Shown: positions 15,307 to 24,770, counted from the stretch's first letter. The stretch is DNA of 37,417 nucleotides from SIG480 sp045546975 (GCA_045546975.1 JAZQDV010000018.1:1-37417), one strand, 5' to 3'. Translations and numbers: made by a program. The notes: generated by a model from the letters alone, not told the origin.

Positions 15307-16482
15307 TCAATCTTCCTTTAGTATTTCTCGCTTCACTCCGATTTTCTCTATCCTCTCGACTGTGAGAGTCGCATAGGCGAAGGTCTCATCTGCCGAGGTT
15401 TTAAGCTCTGCATTCACCGTCTCACCCCGCTCTTCAATGCGACCGTTTATCCCGTTGCCAAGAAGCTCATACGCCTCCTCGTCAGAAAGCACAACCTCTT
15501 CAGTTTCGTATTCGAGGTAAGTCGCCTTTTCAAGAGCAATCGGCAAGCGGAGATTGTCAGAAAAAGTGAGGTCATTTCTTTTAATTATTTTATCACACTT
15601 TATATATGAAATTCCACTACCTAAATATAAATTTATTCGTTTTCCGAGAATAATAAACGTATATCGGCTTTTTTGCCGTCCCGTGTAGCTTTTTTTCTCC
15701 ATTTTCTTTTGTGTCCGGGCAGTCTCCTTTTCCCATGTCCGTGCGCGTATCTCAGCATCGGCGTGAGTCAGAATCGTCGTACCTGCACGTCCTGTTATGT
15801 ATCCACTTGCAAGAAGGTCGCCTCGCATAACCGTATCACCGCGCCCGACCTCAGGCGTACCTGTTTTCACAGTTATATCGCATATTATCCCGTCTCGGTC
15901 AGAAATTATGTCACAAGGCGCATCCTCCGGAAGAATATCAGGCGGGAACTCACGTTTCCTCACCGTCACCTCCGCGTGCGAGCCGTAAAACTTTACGGAT
16001 ACATAAGAAAGCTCGGGCATATCTATAAGAACAGAATTCCGAAGCTCCGAAATATTGATGTTTGAGGTAAGACTGCCGTGTTTAAGCCCTGCATTTTCAA
16101 GGCTTTCCATAAGCTTGCCTGTGTCAAGTCCGCTATAGCCATCAATATTTATAACCCAGATAAAGCTTGTGAACACCCAAGCTGCAACAAAAAATGCAGT
16201 GCCGCCAAGCACAAACGGAACCCTTTTCCGAAAACGCTTCGCAAAAAACGGAAATCCGCGTTTCTTTACTATATGCACCTTGCACATAGCCCGTCTTGCA
16301 ACACTTTTTATTCTTCGGTAGCTTGATATCGTCATATCAAGACGCATTCTTCCAAGCTCTATTTCCTCCACGTTCCAGAACTCTATTCCGTTTCGCGCAG
16401 AAAGATTGAAAAAGCGTTCAGGATACGCACCGAATATCTCAACTCTCACGCTTCCGCGAAAGTAATTAACTATATTCTGCAA
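15307..16482 (-). CDS. yqfD: Sporulation protein YqfD
   Basis: A 391-residue YqfD family protein. A basic N-terminal domain (1-90) is followed by one clear membrane span (about 92-112, VLGGTAFFVAAWVFTSFIWVI) and a large outer domain with the NIDGYSGLDTGKLMESLENAGLKHGS segment. The family occurs in endospore formers and is needed for sporulation; its biochemical role is not known. The start is TTG (16480-16482) with a GTGAGG site. It lies 11 bases after yqfC and runs into phoH. Confidence 0.92.
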   Translation of the reverse strand: MQNIVNYFRGSVRVEIFGAYPERFFNLSARNGIEFWNVEEIELGRMRLDMTISSYRRIKSVARRAMCKVHIVKKRGFPFFAKRFRKRVPFVLGGTAFFVAAWVFTSFIWVINIDGYSGLDTGKLMESLENAGLKHGSLTSNINISELRNSVLIDMPELSYVSVKFYGSHAEVTVRKREFPPDILPEDAPCDIISDRDGIICDITVKTGTPEVGRGDTVMRGDLLASGYITGRAGTTILTHADAEIRARTWEKETARTQKKMEKKSYTGRQKSRYTFIILGKRINLYLGSGISYIKCDKIIKRNDLTFSDNLRLPIALEKATYLEYETEEVVLSDEEAYELLGNGINGRIEERGETVNAELKTSADETFAYATLTVERIEKIGVKREILKED

Positions 16483-16493
16483 AGTGTCCTCAC

Positions 16494-16775
16494 CTATCCA
16501 TTAAATTCATTAAAAGTCACACTCTTTATTTTGCCGCGTATTCGCACCTCGGATGCGTTCATTGCAAGAACGGCAAGTCCTTCTCCCGTAACTGAAAAAG
16601 TTTCACGACCAAGGCTTATCTCTACCTCTTCCTCCGAGAGCATCAGTATGCCCTTGTGATTTTCGCAGAACAGCTCTCCCCTTCCAGAGAGTTCAATGTG
16701 TGTTTCTCCTCCCAGAACATCTGTGGGTATATCAAAAACCTTCGCGGCTTTTTGCAAAACACCTTTTTTCTCCAT
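16494..16775 (-). CDS. yqfC: Sporulation protein YqfC (YabP family)
   Basis: A 93-residue YabP/YqfC family protein, beta-strand rich, with HIELSGRGELFCENHKGILMLSEEEVEI and the end motif VRIRGKIKSVTFNE. In Bacillus yqfC is expressed in the mother cell under sigma-E; a matching promoter-like sequence lies upstream here. It is the first gene of yqfC-yqfD-phoH-ybeY-rlmD. The GGGAGGT site is clear. Confidence 0.92.
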   Translation of the reverse strand: MEKKGVLQKAAKVFDIPTDVLGGETHIELSGRGELFCENHKGILMLSEEEVEISLGRETFSVTGEGLAVLAMNASEVRIRGKIKSVTFNEFNG

Positions 16776-16797
16776 TTTCGATACCTCCCTCTACGTT

Positions 16798-16826
16798 ATT
16801 TTATTATTCCGGAGATGCATATATGA
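16798..16826 (-). promoter_or_regulatory. Candidate sigma-E promoter of yqfC
   Basis: On the minus strand TCATATA (16820-16826) fits the sigma-E -35 consensus, and AATAAAAT (16798-16805) matches six of eight -10 positions, with a 14-base spacer. This is inferred from Bacillus consensus as I remember it. Confidence 0.4.
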
Positions 16827-16847
16827 ACAGTAATTCGTCGCTTTCTC

Positions 16848-16876
16848 TTGATTTTTCCGCACAGGTGTACTATAAT
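16848..16876 (+). promoter_or_regulatory. Sigma-A promoter of the glycosyltransferase gene
   Basis: TTGATT (16848-16853), a 17-base spacer, and a perfect TATAAT (16871-16876). The GGGAGGT ribosome site follows at 16893-16899. Confidence 0.85.
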
Positions 16877-16906
16877 GTATAGACGTGTGTAAGGGAGGTA
16901 GATTTT

Positions 16907-18169
16907 TTGCTTTCGTTTTTGAATTTTGCAAACACCTTACTTTTTATATTTTTTACATTGCTATATTCGTATCAGCTTATATATGTTTTTGTTTCTCTGC
17001 TCGGAAAGAAAAAAGATTTTTCTGCTTCAAAAAACCATAAGTTCGCAATATTCATTGCAGCGAGGAATGAGCACCTCGTTATAAGTCAGCTTATAGAGAG
17101 CATAAGGCTTCAGAAATATCCGTCTGAGCTGTATGACATCTACGTTATAGCAGATAACTGTACCGACAGCACAGCAGAGGTTGCAAAAGCTTCCGGCGCA
17201 ACGGTTTTTGAGAGAAATGACACAAATCTCATAGGCAAGGGATATGCTCTTAACTTCGGTTTCAAAAAGCTCCTTGAACTTGGCACTTTCTCAGATTACG
17301 ACGGTTTTTTTGTCTTTGATGCGGACAACCTTCTCGATGAAAACTACATTGCTGAAATGAATAAGGTTTTCGATTCGGGATACAGAATAATAACGAGCTA
17401 CAGAAACTCCAAAAATTACGATACAAACTGGATTTCCGCCGGCTCCTCTCTTTGGTTTCTGCGAGAGGCAAAATACATCAACGCTCCGCGTATGAAGCTC
17501 GGCGTGAGCTGTGCCGTTTCCGGCACCGGCTTTCTTGTAGCACGCGAGATAATCGAGAAGAGTGACGGTTGGAAGTATTATCTTCTCACCGAGGATATTG
17601 AGTTTTCAATTGACAGCGTTATCAACAATGAGACTATAGGTTATGCAGAAAATGCTATCCTCTACGACGAACAGCCTTACACATTTAGGGCTTCGTGGGA
17701 TCAGCGCACGCGTTGGGCAAAGGGATTTTTCCAGGTTTTTGGCGCATACGGAAAAAAGCTTTTCTGTTCGATATTCAAAAATAAAAGCTTTTCTTCCTAT
17801 GATATGCTTATGACTATTATGCCGGCAATGATGCTCACCTGCCTCGGTGCAATTCTCAATGCAGGTTTTCTTATCTACTCACTTACAAATCTCCCTGAGA
17901 CTTCTGTTCTTGCAGGGGTTTCCGGAGTAGCGCTCTTTATGACGTTTTTTAACTTCTATATGATTTTACTTTTCTTTGGTGCAGTGACCACCCTCACCGA
18001 ATGGAAGAACATAAATGCAAAAAAGAGCAAGAAGATAAAATATGTCTTTACCTTCCCGCTCTTTATCCTGACCTATATCCCGATTTCGATAGCTGCTCTC
18101 TTCAAAAAAATTCAATGGAAACCGATTACGCACGATGTTGCAAAAAACATAAAGGAATTCCAGAAATAG
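16907..18169 (+). CDS. Membrane family 2 glycosyltransferase
   Basis: A 420-residue processive-type glycosyltransferase (GT2). A first membrane span (about 8-30) is followed by the GT-A catalytic domain, with IAARNE, the metal motif DADN (near 136), the acceptor motif TEDIEFS and the QRTRW motif, and then about three C-terminal spans. It would build or extend a surface polysaccharide or glycolipid from an NDP-sugar at the inner membrane face; the sugar is unknown. The start is TTG at 16907, seven bases after GGGAGGT. It stands alone on the plus strand between yqfC and clpC and has its own promoter and terminator. Confidence 0.88.
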   Translation: MLSFLNFANTLLFIFFTLLYSYQLIYVFVSLLGKKKDFSASKNHKFAIFIAARNEHLVISQLIESIRLQKYPSELYDIYVIADNCTDSTAEVAKASGATVFERNDTNLIGKGYALNFGFKKLLELGTFSDYDGFFVFDADNLLDENYIAEMNKVFDSGYRIITSYRNSKNYDTNWISAGSSLWFLREAKYINAPRMKLGVSCAVSGTGFLVAREIIEKSDGWKYYLLTEDIEFSIDSVINNETIGYAENAILYDEQPYTFRASWDQRTRWAKGFFQVFGAYGKKLFCSIFKNKSFSSYDMLMTIMPAMMLTCLGAILNAGFLIYSLTNLPETSVLAGVSGVALFMTFFNFYMILLFFGAVTTLTEWKNINAKKSKKIKYVFTFPLFILTYIPISIAALFKKIQWKPITHDVAKNIKEFQK

Positions 18170-18171
18170 TC

Positions 18172-18210
18172 AAAATTCCATAGCCGATATAATCGGCTAT
18201 GGAATTTTTT
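18172..18210 (+). terminator. Bidirectional terminator between the glycosyltransferase and clpC
   Basis: Perfect inverted repeat of up to 17 bp (18172-18188 with 18192-18208), with T-rich ends on both strands. It serves both converging genes. Confidence 0.92.
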
Positions 18211-20626
18211 ATTGCAATACACATTCTGTATCTGTACCTTCTTCTGACATCACAATTTTATATTCGCCTTCACGCCTTGAATTTTCAAGAAACATACTTG
18301 AAAGCTTATCTGTAACAAAACTTGAGACAGCACGACGCAGAGGTCTTGCACCAAAGCGTGGATCAAATCCTTTTTCTGCTATAAAGTCACGCGCAGATTG
18401 GGACACCACGAGCTTTACGCCCACATCATTTGCCCTCTTAGCTACATTCTCTATCTCCATATCACAGATTTTCGTAATGTCCTCGCGCCCAAGTCTTTCA
18501 AACACCACGATACTGTCTATCCTGTTTATTATCTCGGGTCGAAAGCTTTTGTTTATCGCGCTGATAACTTCCTTTTCCGCACGTTTTTGGGTCTTTTCCT
18601 TATCCGTTTCAAAAAATCCAAGCTCGTTAACAAACAGCTTTTGTGCACCGACATTTGATGTCATAACAACTATCGTGTTTCGAAAATCCGCGACTCTCCC
18701 GCTTGAATCTGTAAGCTCGCCCTCTTCAAGTATCTGCAAAAGAAGGTTTGCGACATCGGGATGCGCTTTTTCAATTTCGTCAAACAGTACAAGCGAGTAC
18801 GGTTTTTTTCTCACCCTATCGACAAGGGTATTCCCCTCACCAAAACCCACATATCCGGGCGGTGATCCTATGAGCTTCGCCGCCTCGTGCTTTTCCATAT
18901 ACTCTGACATATCGATTCTTATAAAACTCTCTTTATCGTCGAACATTATCTCTGAAAGCACCTTGCAAACGGCACTTTTCCCCACTCCTGTCGGACCTGC
19001 AAACAAAAACGAGCCTATCGGTCTGGAAGCCTCCGAAAAGCCGCATCTGCTCCGTCTTATCGCCCTTGCAATAGATGAGATAGCCTTTTCCTGTCCCACT
19101 ATGCGATCATGAATAAGCTCTTCAAGTCGCGAGATTCTCTTGCCTTCTTCGTCATCAAGCTTTGATATCGGAATCCCCGTTATCCGAGATACAATTCTCA
19201 TGATATGCTCAACTTTTACTATTACCGTTTCTTCCCTTGCGTTTATTTCACGAAGGCTTAAAAGCACCTTTTCCTCCGCTTCTTTCAGATTTGCAGCATT
19301 CTGAAACTCCTCATTTTTTACGCATAATGCCTTTTGCTTTCGGATTTTTTCAAGCTTTTCCTCTGCCTCCACAATGCTTTCCTGTGGAGTTTGACCGTGC
19401 ATTCTTACAAAACTTGCCGCCTCATCGAGAAGGTCAATGGCTTTATCGGGAAGCATCCTCTCTGTGATATAGCGTTCCGATAGCTTTATCGCGCTGTATA
19501 TCGCCTCGTCACATATTTTTACTTTGTGATGGTCTTCCAGGTCCTCGCGTATGCCAAAAAGAAGCTGTTCGCACTCCCTCACACTCGGTGGCGCGAGAGT
19601 CACCGTCTGAAATCTGCGTGAAAGTGCCGCATCACGTTCTATATATTTCTTGTATTCTGAAAATGTAGTTGTGCCAATAATCTGAACCTCTCGACGCGAA
19701 ATAACCGGTTTTAAGATATTCGCCGCGTCTATGGCGCCCTCGGCAGATCCTGCACCAACTATTGTGTGCAGCTCATCGATAAAAAGTATTATATTTCCTG
19801 CACGTGAAGCTTCCGAAAGTATTGCCTTTACGCGCTCCTCAAACTCACCACGGTATTTCGTTCCTGCAACGATTGAAGGAATATCAATCCTGAAAATTCT
19901 CTTGTCCGCAAGTGCACGAGGTACGTTTCCCGAGTTGATTTTTGCAGAAATTCCCTCAACAAGCGCAGTTTTTCCAACTCCCGGCTCACCTATTACAAGA
20001 GGATTGTTTTTCGTTTTCCGCAAGAGAATTTCAAGAACCCTTTCACTTTCCTTTTCCCTGCCTATCACCCGGTCAAGCTTTCCTTGTCGCGCCGCATCAC
20101 ACATATCGCACCCAAAGGATCGAAGGTTCTTGAGTTCATTTTTATCTCTTGCAGTGCGAATATCGGAAGTATGAGTATTACTCGAATCGCTCTCACCAAA
20201 AACTAGGAGCGCTCGTCTCAGGCGCGAAACGTCAGCCCTGCTTTCGGACAGGATACGCTTCCCCTCGCTTTCTTCCTCCGAAAGAATAGCTAAAAGGATA
20301 TGGTCTGTGCTTATATAGCTCTTCCCCTGCTTCTTGGCAATGCTGTTTGCTCTTTTCACTATATTCTCTGCAGACGGCGTCAGTCCCTGTGCGGTTACAA
20401 CACCACGGACTCCACGGCCGATGTTTTCTATAATTTTTGAGGATATGTCCTTTTTCTCTACACCTTCACCCATAAGCAGTTTTGACGCATGCCCATCGTT
20501 CTGGTTAAGTATTCCTAGAAGCAGGTGCTCGCTTCCTACATACGCGTGCCCGAGGCTTGACGCACATTCATGAGCACTGCGAAGTGCACGCTCCGCACTT
20601 AATGTAAATCTGTTTTTGAAAAACAT
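18209..20626 (-). CDS. clpC: ATP-dependent Clp protease ATPase subunit ClpC
   Basis: An 805-residue HSP100 unfoldase that feeds proteins to ClpP. Two Clp_N repeats (1 to about 145) come first. AAA domain 1 has Walker A GEPGVGKT and IILFIDELHTIVGAG. A linker of the UVR/middle type (EEKLEKIRKQKALCVKNEEFQNAANLKEAEEK) marks ClpC rather than ClpA or ClpB. AAA domain 2 has GPTGVGKS and LVLFDEIEKAHPDV, and the D2-small domain follows. The length fits the family. Unlike in Bacillus, it is not beside ctsR-mcsA-mcsB; no CtsR operator was recognised upstream. The GGAGGAAAG site is clear. Confidence 0.96.
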   Translation of the reverse strand: MFFKNRFTLSAERALRSAHECASSLGHAYVGSEHLLLGILNQNDGHASKLLMGEGVEKKDISSKIIENIGRGVRGVVTAQGLTPSAENIVKRANSIAKKQGKSYISTDHILLAILSEEESEGKRILSESRADVSRLRRALLVFGESDSSNTHTSDIRTARDKNELKNLRSFGCDMCDAARQGKLDRVIGREKESERVLEILLRKTKNNPLVIGEPGVGKTALVEGISAKINSGNVPRALADKRIFRIDIPSIVAGTKYRGEFEERVKAILSEASRAGNIILFIDELHTIVGAGSAEGAIDAANILKPVISRREVQIIGTTTFSEYKKYIERDAALSRRFQTVTLAPPSVRECEQLLFGIREDLEDHHKVKICDEAIYSAIKLSERYITERMLPDKAIDLLDEAASFVRMHGQTPQESIVEAEEKLEKIRKQKALCVKNEEFQNAANLKEAEEKVLLSLREINAREETVIVKVEHIMRIVSRITGIPISKLDDEEGKRISRLEELIHDRIVGQEKAISSIARAIRRSRCGFSEASRPIGSFLFAGPTGVGKSAVCKVLSEIMFDDKESFIRIDMSEYMEKHEAAKLIGSPPGYVGFGEGNTLVDRVRKKPYSLVLFDEIEKAHPDVANLLLQILEEGELTDSSGRVADFRNTIVVMTSNVGAQKLFVNELGFFETDKEKTQKRAEKEVISAINKSFRPEIINRIDSIVVFERLGREDITKICDMEIENVAKRANDVGVKLVVSQSARDFIAEKGFDPRFGARPLRRAVSSFVTDKLSSMFLENSRREGEYKIVMSEEGTDTECVLQ

Positions 20627-20721
20627 CGCTTTCCTCCGTAACCTTTCTCATCCTTTAGTATCTCCGAAGAATCTCTGTTTTAGTATTTTTTTGAAATTAT
20701 ATTAAAATTTGAATTTTATTG
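20627..20721. other. AT-rich clpC/ferredoxin divergent spacer
   Basis: Divergent intergenic DNA. It holds the clpC ribosome site and a weak TATAAT on the clpC strand without a good -35. A repeated ATACTAAA occurs twice. No gene is visible. Confidence 0.5.
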
Positions 20722-20750
20722 TTGATTTTTTTGCTATTCATTGTTACAAT
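20722..20750 (+). promoter_or_regulatory. Sigma-A promoter of the ferredoxin gene
   Basis: TTGATT (20722-20727), a 17-base spacer and TACAAT (20745-20750) with an extended -10 TG. This should be a strong promoter. Confidence 0.82.
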
Positions 20751-20782
20751 AGGTGTATCAAATACATGGAGGTGTTTTTCCA

Positions 20783-20953
20783 ATGGCACATGTAATTAGT
20801 GACGAGTGCATCAAGTGCGGTTCTTGCGTAGCTGAATGCCCCGTAGGTTGCATTTCTGAAGGCGATGCAAAATACATAATTGACAAGGATGCTTGTGCAG
20901 ACTGCGGTGCTTGCGCAGGTGCATGCCCTGTTGACGCTATCAGCGCTGAATAA
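20783..20953 (+). CDS. 2[4Fe-4S] ferredoxin
   Basis: A 56-residue clostridial ferredoxin carrying two [4Fe-4S] clusters, each with CxxCxxCxxxC followed by Pro: CIKCGSCVAECP and CADCGACAGACP. It is a low-potential electron carrier, a likely partner of HydABC and of pyruvate:ferredoxin oxidoreductase elsewhere. An in-frame ATG 30 bases upstream exists, but the ATG at 20783 is the right distance from GGAGGTG (20768-20774) and gives the family length. Single gene with promoter and terminator of its own. Confidence 0.96.
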   Translation: MAHVISDECIKCGSCVAECPVGCISEGDAKYIIDKDACADCGACAGACPVDAISAE

Positions 20954-20965
20954 TCACAAAAAGGA

Positions 20966-21004
20966 AGAGGTTCAAGGTACTTACCTTGAACCTCTTTTCT
21001 TTTT
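20966..21004 (+). terminator. Terminator of the ferredoxin gene (also faces the SLH gene)
   Basis: A perfect 13-bp stem (20966-20978 with 20983-20995) with an ACTT loop and a T-rich tail on the plus strand. The opposite side reads CCTTTTTG, so it may also stop the S-layer operon. Confidence 0.92.
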
Positions 21005-22858
21005 TTACTTGAGGTAAATTACACGAACAAGTCCACCCTCTGACTGTGACCTGTCATAATACGCCCAAACCTCACCTGTATGTGATACCGCCTCATCAAG
21101 CGTTGTGAGAATCTTTCTGTCGTCTACCACTCTGTAAACGAGCACCTTTGAAGAGATGTTGTGCTTCGTACCGTTTTTGAGTGTTATATACGCCGGGGTG
21201 ACAAGAGAAACCGTATCAAGTCTCTTGAGGTTTTCGATTGTCGAAATCCCGCCGTTTACGTATTTGAGCACGCACGGACCGACCGTGATATTTGCTGCCT
21301 TAACAGATGTTCTTCCCGAAGCTCCGCCGACATCATAGGTGTATGTGTACGACGTTATGACACCTGTACTTGAGACGTTCCTGGTTACATCGGTTATGAT
21401 TCCGTATTTATCAGTATCGCCCGTTACATTCTTGATGATAAGTCCATCGATGCTTCCTGCCGAATTCTTTGAGACAAGGAGAACATCCTCTGAATCAATC
21501 CTTACTCCGTCAAGCCGAGAGAGGTTTACTGAGGTTATATTCCCGCTATTATCCATCTCAAGAATTTTTATTTCGGTTGAAAGCGAAGCAGTTCCTAACT
21601 TATAAGTGGTAGCATTTACCGTTCCCGAAGCCTTGCCATTTGCTGATGCACTTCGGATCTTGCCTGTTGCAGAATCAAACTCGACGACCTTTCCGACAAG
21701 TGAATCAGAATCATTTGTCTGTTCAATATCCACAAAGCTTCCGTCAATTGTCAGTATCGTTGCATAATAACCACTTCTCTTGTTTCCGTCTGCCATTGTT
21801 ATTGATTTTGCAGAAACATCTGTTACGACTCCAAGTATTGTCTTGTACAGTGCGTTTGCTTCATACGCATCACAAACGTTTCCGTTCTTATCGAGAAGCA
21901 TCGTCACTGTCTTTCCCACAGCAAGTCCGTCAATACCAAATGCGCGCTGTGCAGCATAATATGGAAGACTGTATGTGACGCCCGAAACCGTTACGGAAGT
22001 CGCTGACTCTTTGTTTGGTGCAACAGACTCCAAAACGCCGGAAACCTTCTGTGAGTATGCCCATACAGCATTACTTTTTGTACTGTAATATATTACGTCA
22101 TACTCCGCAATATCGGATACAGTTGCGGTGCTTCCGTTTCTGTAAACCCTCGCATTTGAGAGACCAAGCGATGAAATCGTTCCCGCCTTTACCGTGACAG
22201 GGCCAGTCACGTTATCGTCAAGCACGTCACCGATTGTCAGAAGTTCACTTGTCGGAGTATATCCGAGGTTTGAGGCGTATATCTTCTGCTCGCCCTTTTT
22301 AGGAGTGTTGAGCATATTGTATATGAGTTTTGCCATATCGTTTCTCATTATCGGTGCTCCTGCCGTTGTATAAACACCATCGGAGATGCCGAGATCTGCC
22401 GCTTTTGCTATCTGACCTGCAGGATATGCACCTGTATAGTCGGCACTTGTATACCCCAGAAGTCGCAGAATAGCACTTAATGCCTCTTCATAGAGTATCG
22501 TCTTATCAGGGCGAAAATTGCCATCTGAATATCCCGTCATAAAGCCGTTTTTTGAAGCGACACTTATATACGGAGCTCCCCAGTGCGTGAACATAACGTC
22601 ACCGAACGGAGAAATGCGCGAGCCTGCCGTTACCGCACCCTTATACTGTGACGAGGTTACAAGAATTTTTGCGAGAGCCGCACGCGAAACATACTGTCCC
22701 TCGTTAAAGTTTCCTTTACTGTCATAAGTCATAATCCCCATAACATCCAAAATCGTCTCAATGTCATCATCCGCAGGGAGGGACGACGCACTTGCCGCCG
22801 GCACGAGAGAGATTGTGATGACGAGGCACAAAATAATTGCCACAAACCTTTTTAACAT
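21005..22858 (-). CDS. S-layer homology (SLH) domain cell-surface protein
   Basis: A secreted wall-associated protein of about 617 residues. From the ATG at 22858 (AAAGGGGAAA site) it has a signal peptide (MLKRFVAIILCLVITISLVPAASA). Two to three SLH repeats follow (about 25-185, for example DVMFTHWGAPYISVASKNGFMTGYSDGNFRPDKTILYEEAL), which normally bind secondary wall polymer. The rest (about 195-617) is a beta-rich, Thr/Ser-rich region with no motif I can name, repeatedly using V-T-V, V-S-G and TDKYG strand patterns. The frame opens at 22900, but the extra 14 residues overlap the upstream permease stop and have no signal-like start. It lies 19 bases after the permease, so it is in the export operon. 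Confidence 0.87.
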   Translation of the reverse strand: MLKRFVAIILCLVITISLVPAASASSLPADDDIETILDVMGIMTYDSKGNFNEGQYVSRAALAKILVTSSQYKGAVTAGSRISPFGDVMFTHWGAPYISVASKNGFMTGYSDGNFRPDKTILYEEALSAILRLLGYTSADYTGAYPAGQIAKAADLGISDGVYTTAGAPIMRNDMAKLIYNMLNTPKKGEQKIYASNLGYTPTSELLTIGDVLDDNVTGPVTVKAGTISSLGLSNARVYRNGSTATVSDIAEYDVIYYSTKSNAVWAYSQKVSGVLESVAPNKESATSVTVSGVTYSLPYYAAQRAFGIDGLAVGKTVTMLLDKNGNVCDAYEANALYKTILGVVTDVSAKSITMADGNKRSGYYATILTIDGSFVDIEQTNDSDSLVGKVVEFDSATGKIRSASANGKASGTVNATTYKLGTASLSTEIKILEMDNSGNITSVNLSRLDGVRIDSEDVLLVSKNSAGSIDGLIIKNVTGDTDKYGIITDVTRNVSSTGVITSYTYTYDVGGASGRTSVKAANITVGPCVLKYVNGGISTIENLKRLDTVSLVTPAYITLKNGTKHNISSKVLVYRVVDDRKILTTLDEAVSHTGEVWAYYDRSQSEGGLVRVIYLK

Positions 22859-22877
22859 AATAATTTCCCCTTTTTTA

Positions 22878-24056
22878 TCAATCGTAACGCAAAGCGTCAA
22901 TTGGATTAAGCTTTGATGCTTTTGCCGCCGGAAAGTATCCGAAAAGTATACCTATAAGCACCGAAACCGAGAACGAAAGGATAACCGCAGAGATTGAAAC
23001 TCCACCCGAAACGCCCAGTAGCCCGGCAAGTATGGTTGAAAGAATCGCGCCGACTATGATTCCGATAATTCCGCCAAGCCCGCTTGTTATGATTGCCTCA
23101 ATAACAAACTGCATCAGTATATCCCGGCGTTTTCCGCCAATTGCCTTGCGTATGCCTATTTCACGTGTTCGCTCGGTTACCGAAACAAGCATTATGTTCA
23201 TAATGCCTATACCACCGACAAGAAGAGAGATTGCTGCAATACCTGCAAGGACAAGTGCAAGAGTGTCCGTAAGCTCCGTAATCTGTTCCACAACCTCCGA
23301 AAGGTTTGAAACAGAATATGCGTTCTCATCATCAAACGCATCGTAGAGATAATCCTCTATAACTGTCTTTGCCTCTTGTATCTTATCTGCATCGGAGACG
23401 ACATAGGTGTAGTTTGAAATTGTTGCGTTTCTTGCGAGGCGTGAGGCTGACGAATATGGAATTATTACCATATTGTCCGTGCTCGTTTCCGTGCTGTCAG
23501 CCTCCTCTTCAAGCACTCCTATTACCTTGTAGGCAGAGCCGTTGATCTTCACCATCTTTCCTATCGGATCATTTGTCCCAAAAAGCTCGTTTGCTACATA
23601 TGTACCGATTACGCAGACGTAATTTCGGTTTTCCGTATCCATATACGAAATAAATCTGCCGTTTGAAACTGCGTAGTCTTTGATTTTTGAGTATTCCTCG
23701 TTTGCGCCCGTGACGCTTGATGTTATATTCTCCGAACTGTATTTTACCGTTGCCCCCATTATGGATACCGTGGGCGTCACCGCCGAAAACAGGTCGGAGT
23801 TTTCATCTGCAAGGTCAAGCATCTCCTGAGGCTTTATGTTCATATTTCCACCGCGACCCGAAAGAGTTACCGTAATGTTGTTTGTTCCCATCGAGTCAAA
23901 CACTGAGACCATGTCATTTGAAAAACCCTGAACGACACTTACAAGAGTGATAACCGCTGCAATACCGATTATTACACCGAGCATAGTCAGAAATGAGCGC
24001 ATTTTGTTGCCTGCAATGCTTTTGAGCGCAAGCTTGAGTGACTGTTGAATATTCAT
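22878..24056 (-). CDS. MacB-type ABC transporter permease (FtsX/MacB core)
   Basis: A 392-residue membrane protein of the MacB/FtsX class. A first span (about 17-40: SFLTMLGVIIGIAAVITLVSVV), a large outer MacB_PCD domain (about 50-260) and three C-terminal spans (about 265-380), with the motif MLVSVTERTREIGIRKAIGGKRRDI. Such permeases move energy from the ATPase to an adaptor and do not themselves pass the substrate across. It follows the ATPase by 15 bases with a GGAGGT site. Confidence 0.93.
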   Translation of the reverse strand: MNIQQSLKLALKSIAGNKMRSFLTMLGVIIGIAAVITLVSVVQGFSNDMVSVFDSMGTNNITVTLSGRGGNMNIKPQEMLDLADENSDLFSAVTPTVSIMGATVKYSSENITSSVTGANEEYSKIKDYAVSNGRFISYMDTENRNYVCVIGTYVANELFGTNDPIGKMVKINGSAYKVIGVLEEEADSTETSTDNMVIIPYSSASRLARNATISNYTYVVSDADKIQEAKTVIEDYLYDAFDDENAYSVSNLSEVVEQITELTDTLALVLAGIAAISLLVGGIGIMNIMLVSVTERTREIGIRKAIGGKRRDILMQFVIEAIITSGLGGIIGIIVGAILSTILAGLLGVSGGVSISAVILSFSVSVLIGILFGYFPAAKASKLNPIDALRYD

Positions 24057-24071
24057 ACTCTACCTCCTGCG

Positions 24072-24770
24072 CTAATTAAGGTTTTCAAGTTTCGGAACAT
24101 TGGGCTCATCTGAGATGATTTTTCCGTCGTGAATCCTTATTATCCTTTTCGCACATTCTGCAATACTGTTATCGTGAGTTATAAGTATAATGGTTTTACC
24201 CTTTTCGTGAATGTCCAAAAGGAATCTCATAACGTCCTTGCCCGTCTTTGAGTCCAGTGCACCCGTAGGCTCGTCAGCAAGAATGACGGGAGGGTTTGTC
24301 GCAAGAGCTCTTGCGATTGACACTCTTTGCTGCTGTCCGCCCGAAAGCTGATTTGGCATATGCTTTTCCCTGTCGCGAAGTCCTACACGTTCAAGCGCTT
24401 CGAGCGCCTTCTCTCGACGTTCCCGTACCCCAATCCCCTGATAGATCAAAGGAAGCTCGACATTCTCAAAAATAGTGTTCTTTGAAATGAGGTTATACTG
24501 TTGGAATACAAAACCCAAGGTTTTATTCCTTATCTCTGCAAGCTCGTTATCCGTGAGAAGTGACACATCTGTTCCGTTGAGCCTGTATGTACCACGCGTC
24601 GGAACATCAAGTGCACCTATTATATTCATGCATGTGGATTTTCCCGAGCCTGACTTTCCGACGATAGCAACAAATTCTCCCTTTTCTATGCGGAAGGATA
24701 CGCCGTCAAGCGCGCGCACTTCATTTTCTCCCTCATCATATATCTTATATACATCCAGAAGTTCTATCAT
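24072..24770 (-). CDS. ABC transporter ATP-binding protein (MacB/LolD type)
   Basis: A 232-residue ATPase with Walker A GKSGSGKST (38-46), the Q-loop VFQQYNLI, signature LSGGQQQRVSIARAL, Walker B PVILADEPTGALD and a switch His in ITHDN. It powers the MacB-like permease. Its start overlaps the adaptor stop by four bases (ATGA), so the two are translationally coupled. Confidence 0.95.
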   Translation of the reverse strand: MIELLDVYKIYDEGENEVRALDGVSFRIEKGEFVAIVGKSGSGKSTCMNIIGALDVPTRGTYRLNGTDVSLLTDNELAEIRNKTLGFVFQQYNLISKNTIFENVELPLIYQGIGVRERREKALEALERVGLRDREKHMPNQLSGGQQQRVSIARALATNPPVILADEPTGALDSKTGKDVMRFLLDIHEKGKTIILITHDNSIAECAKRIIRIHDGKIISDEPNVPKLENLN

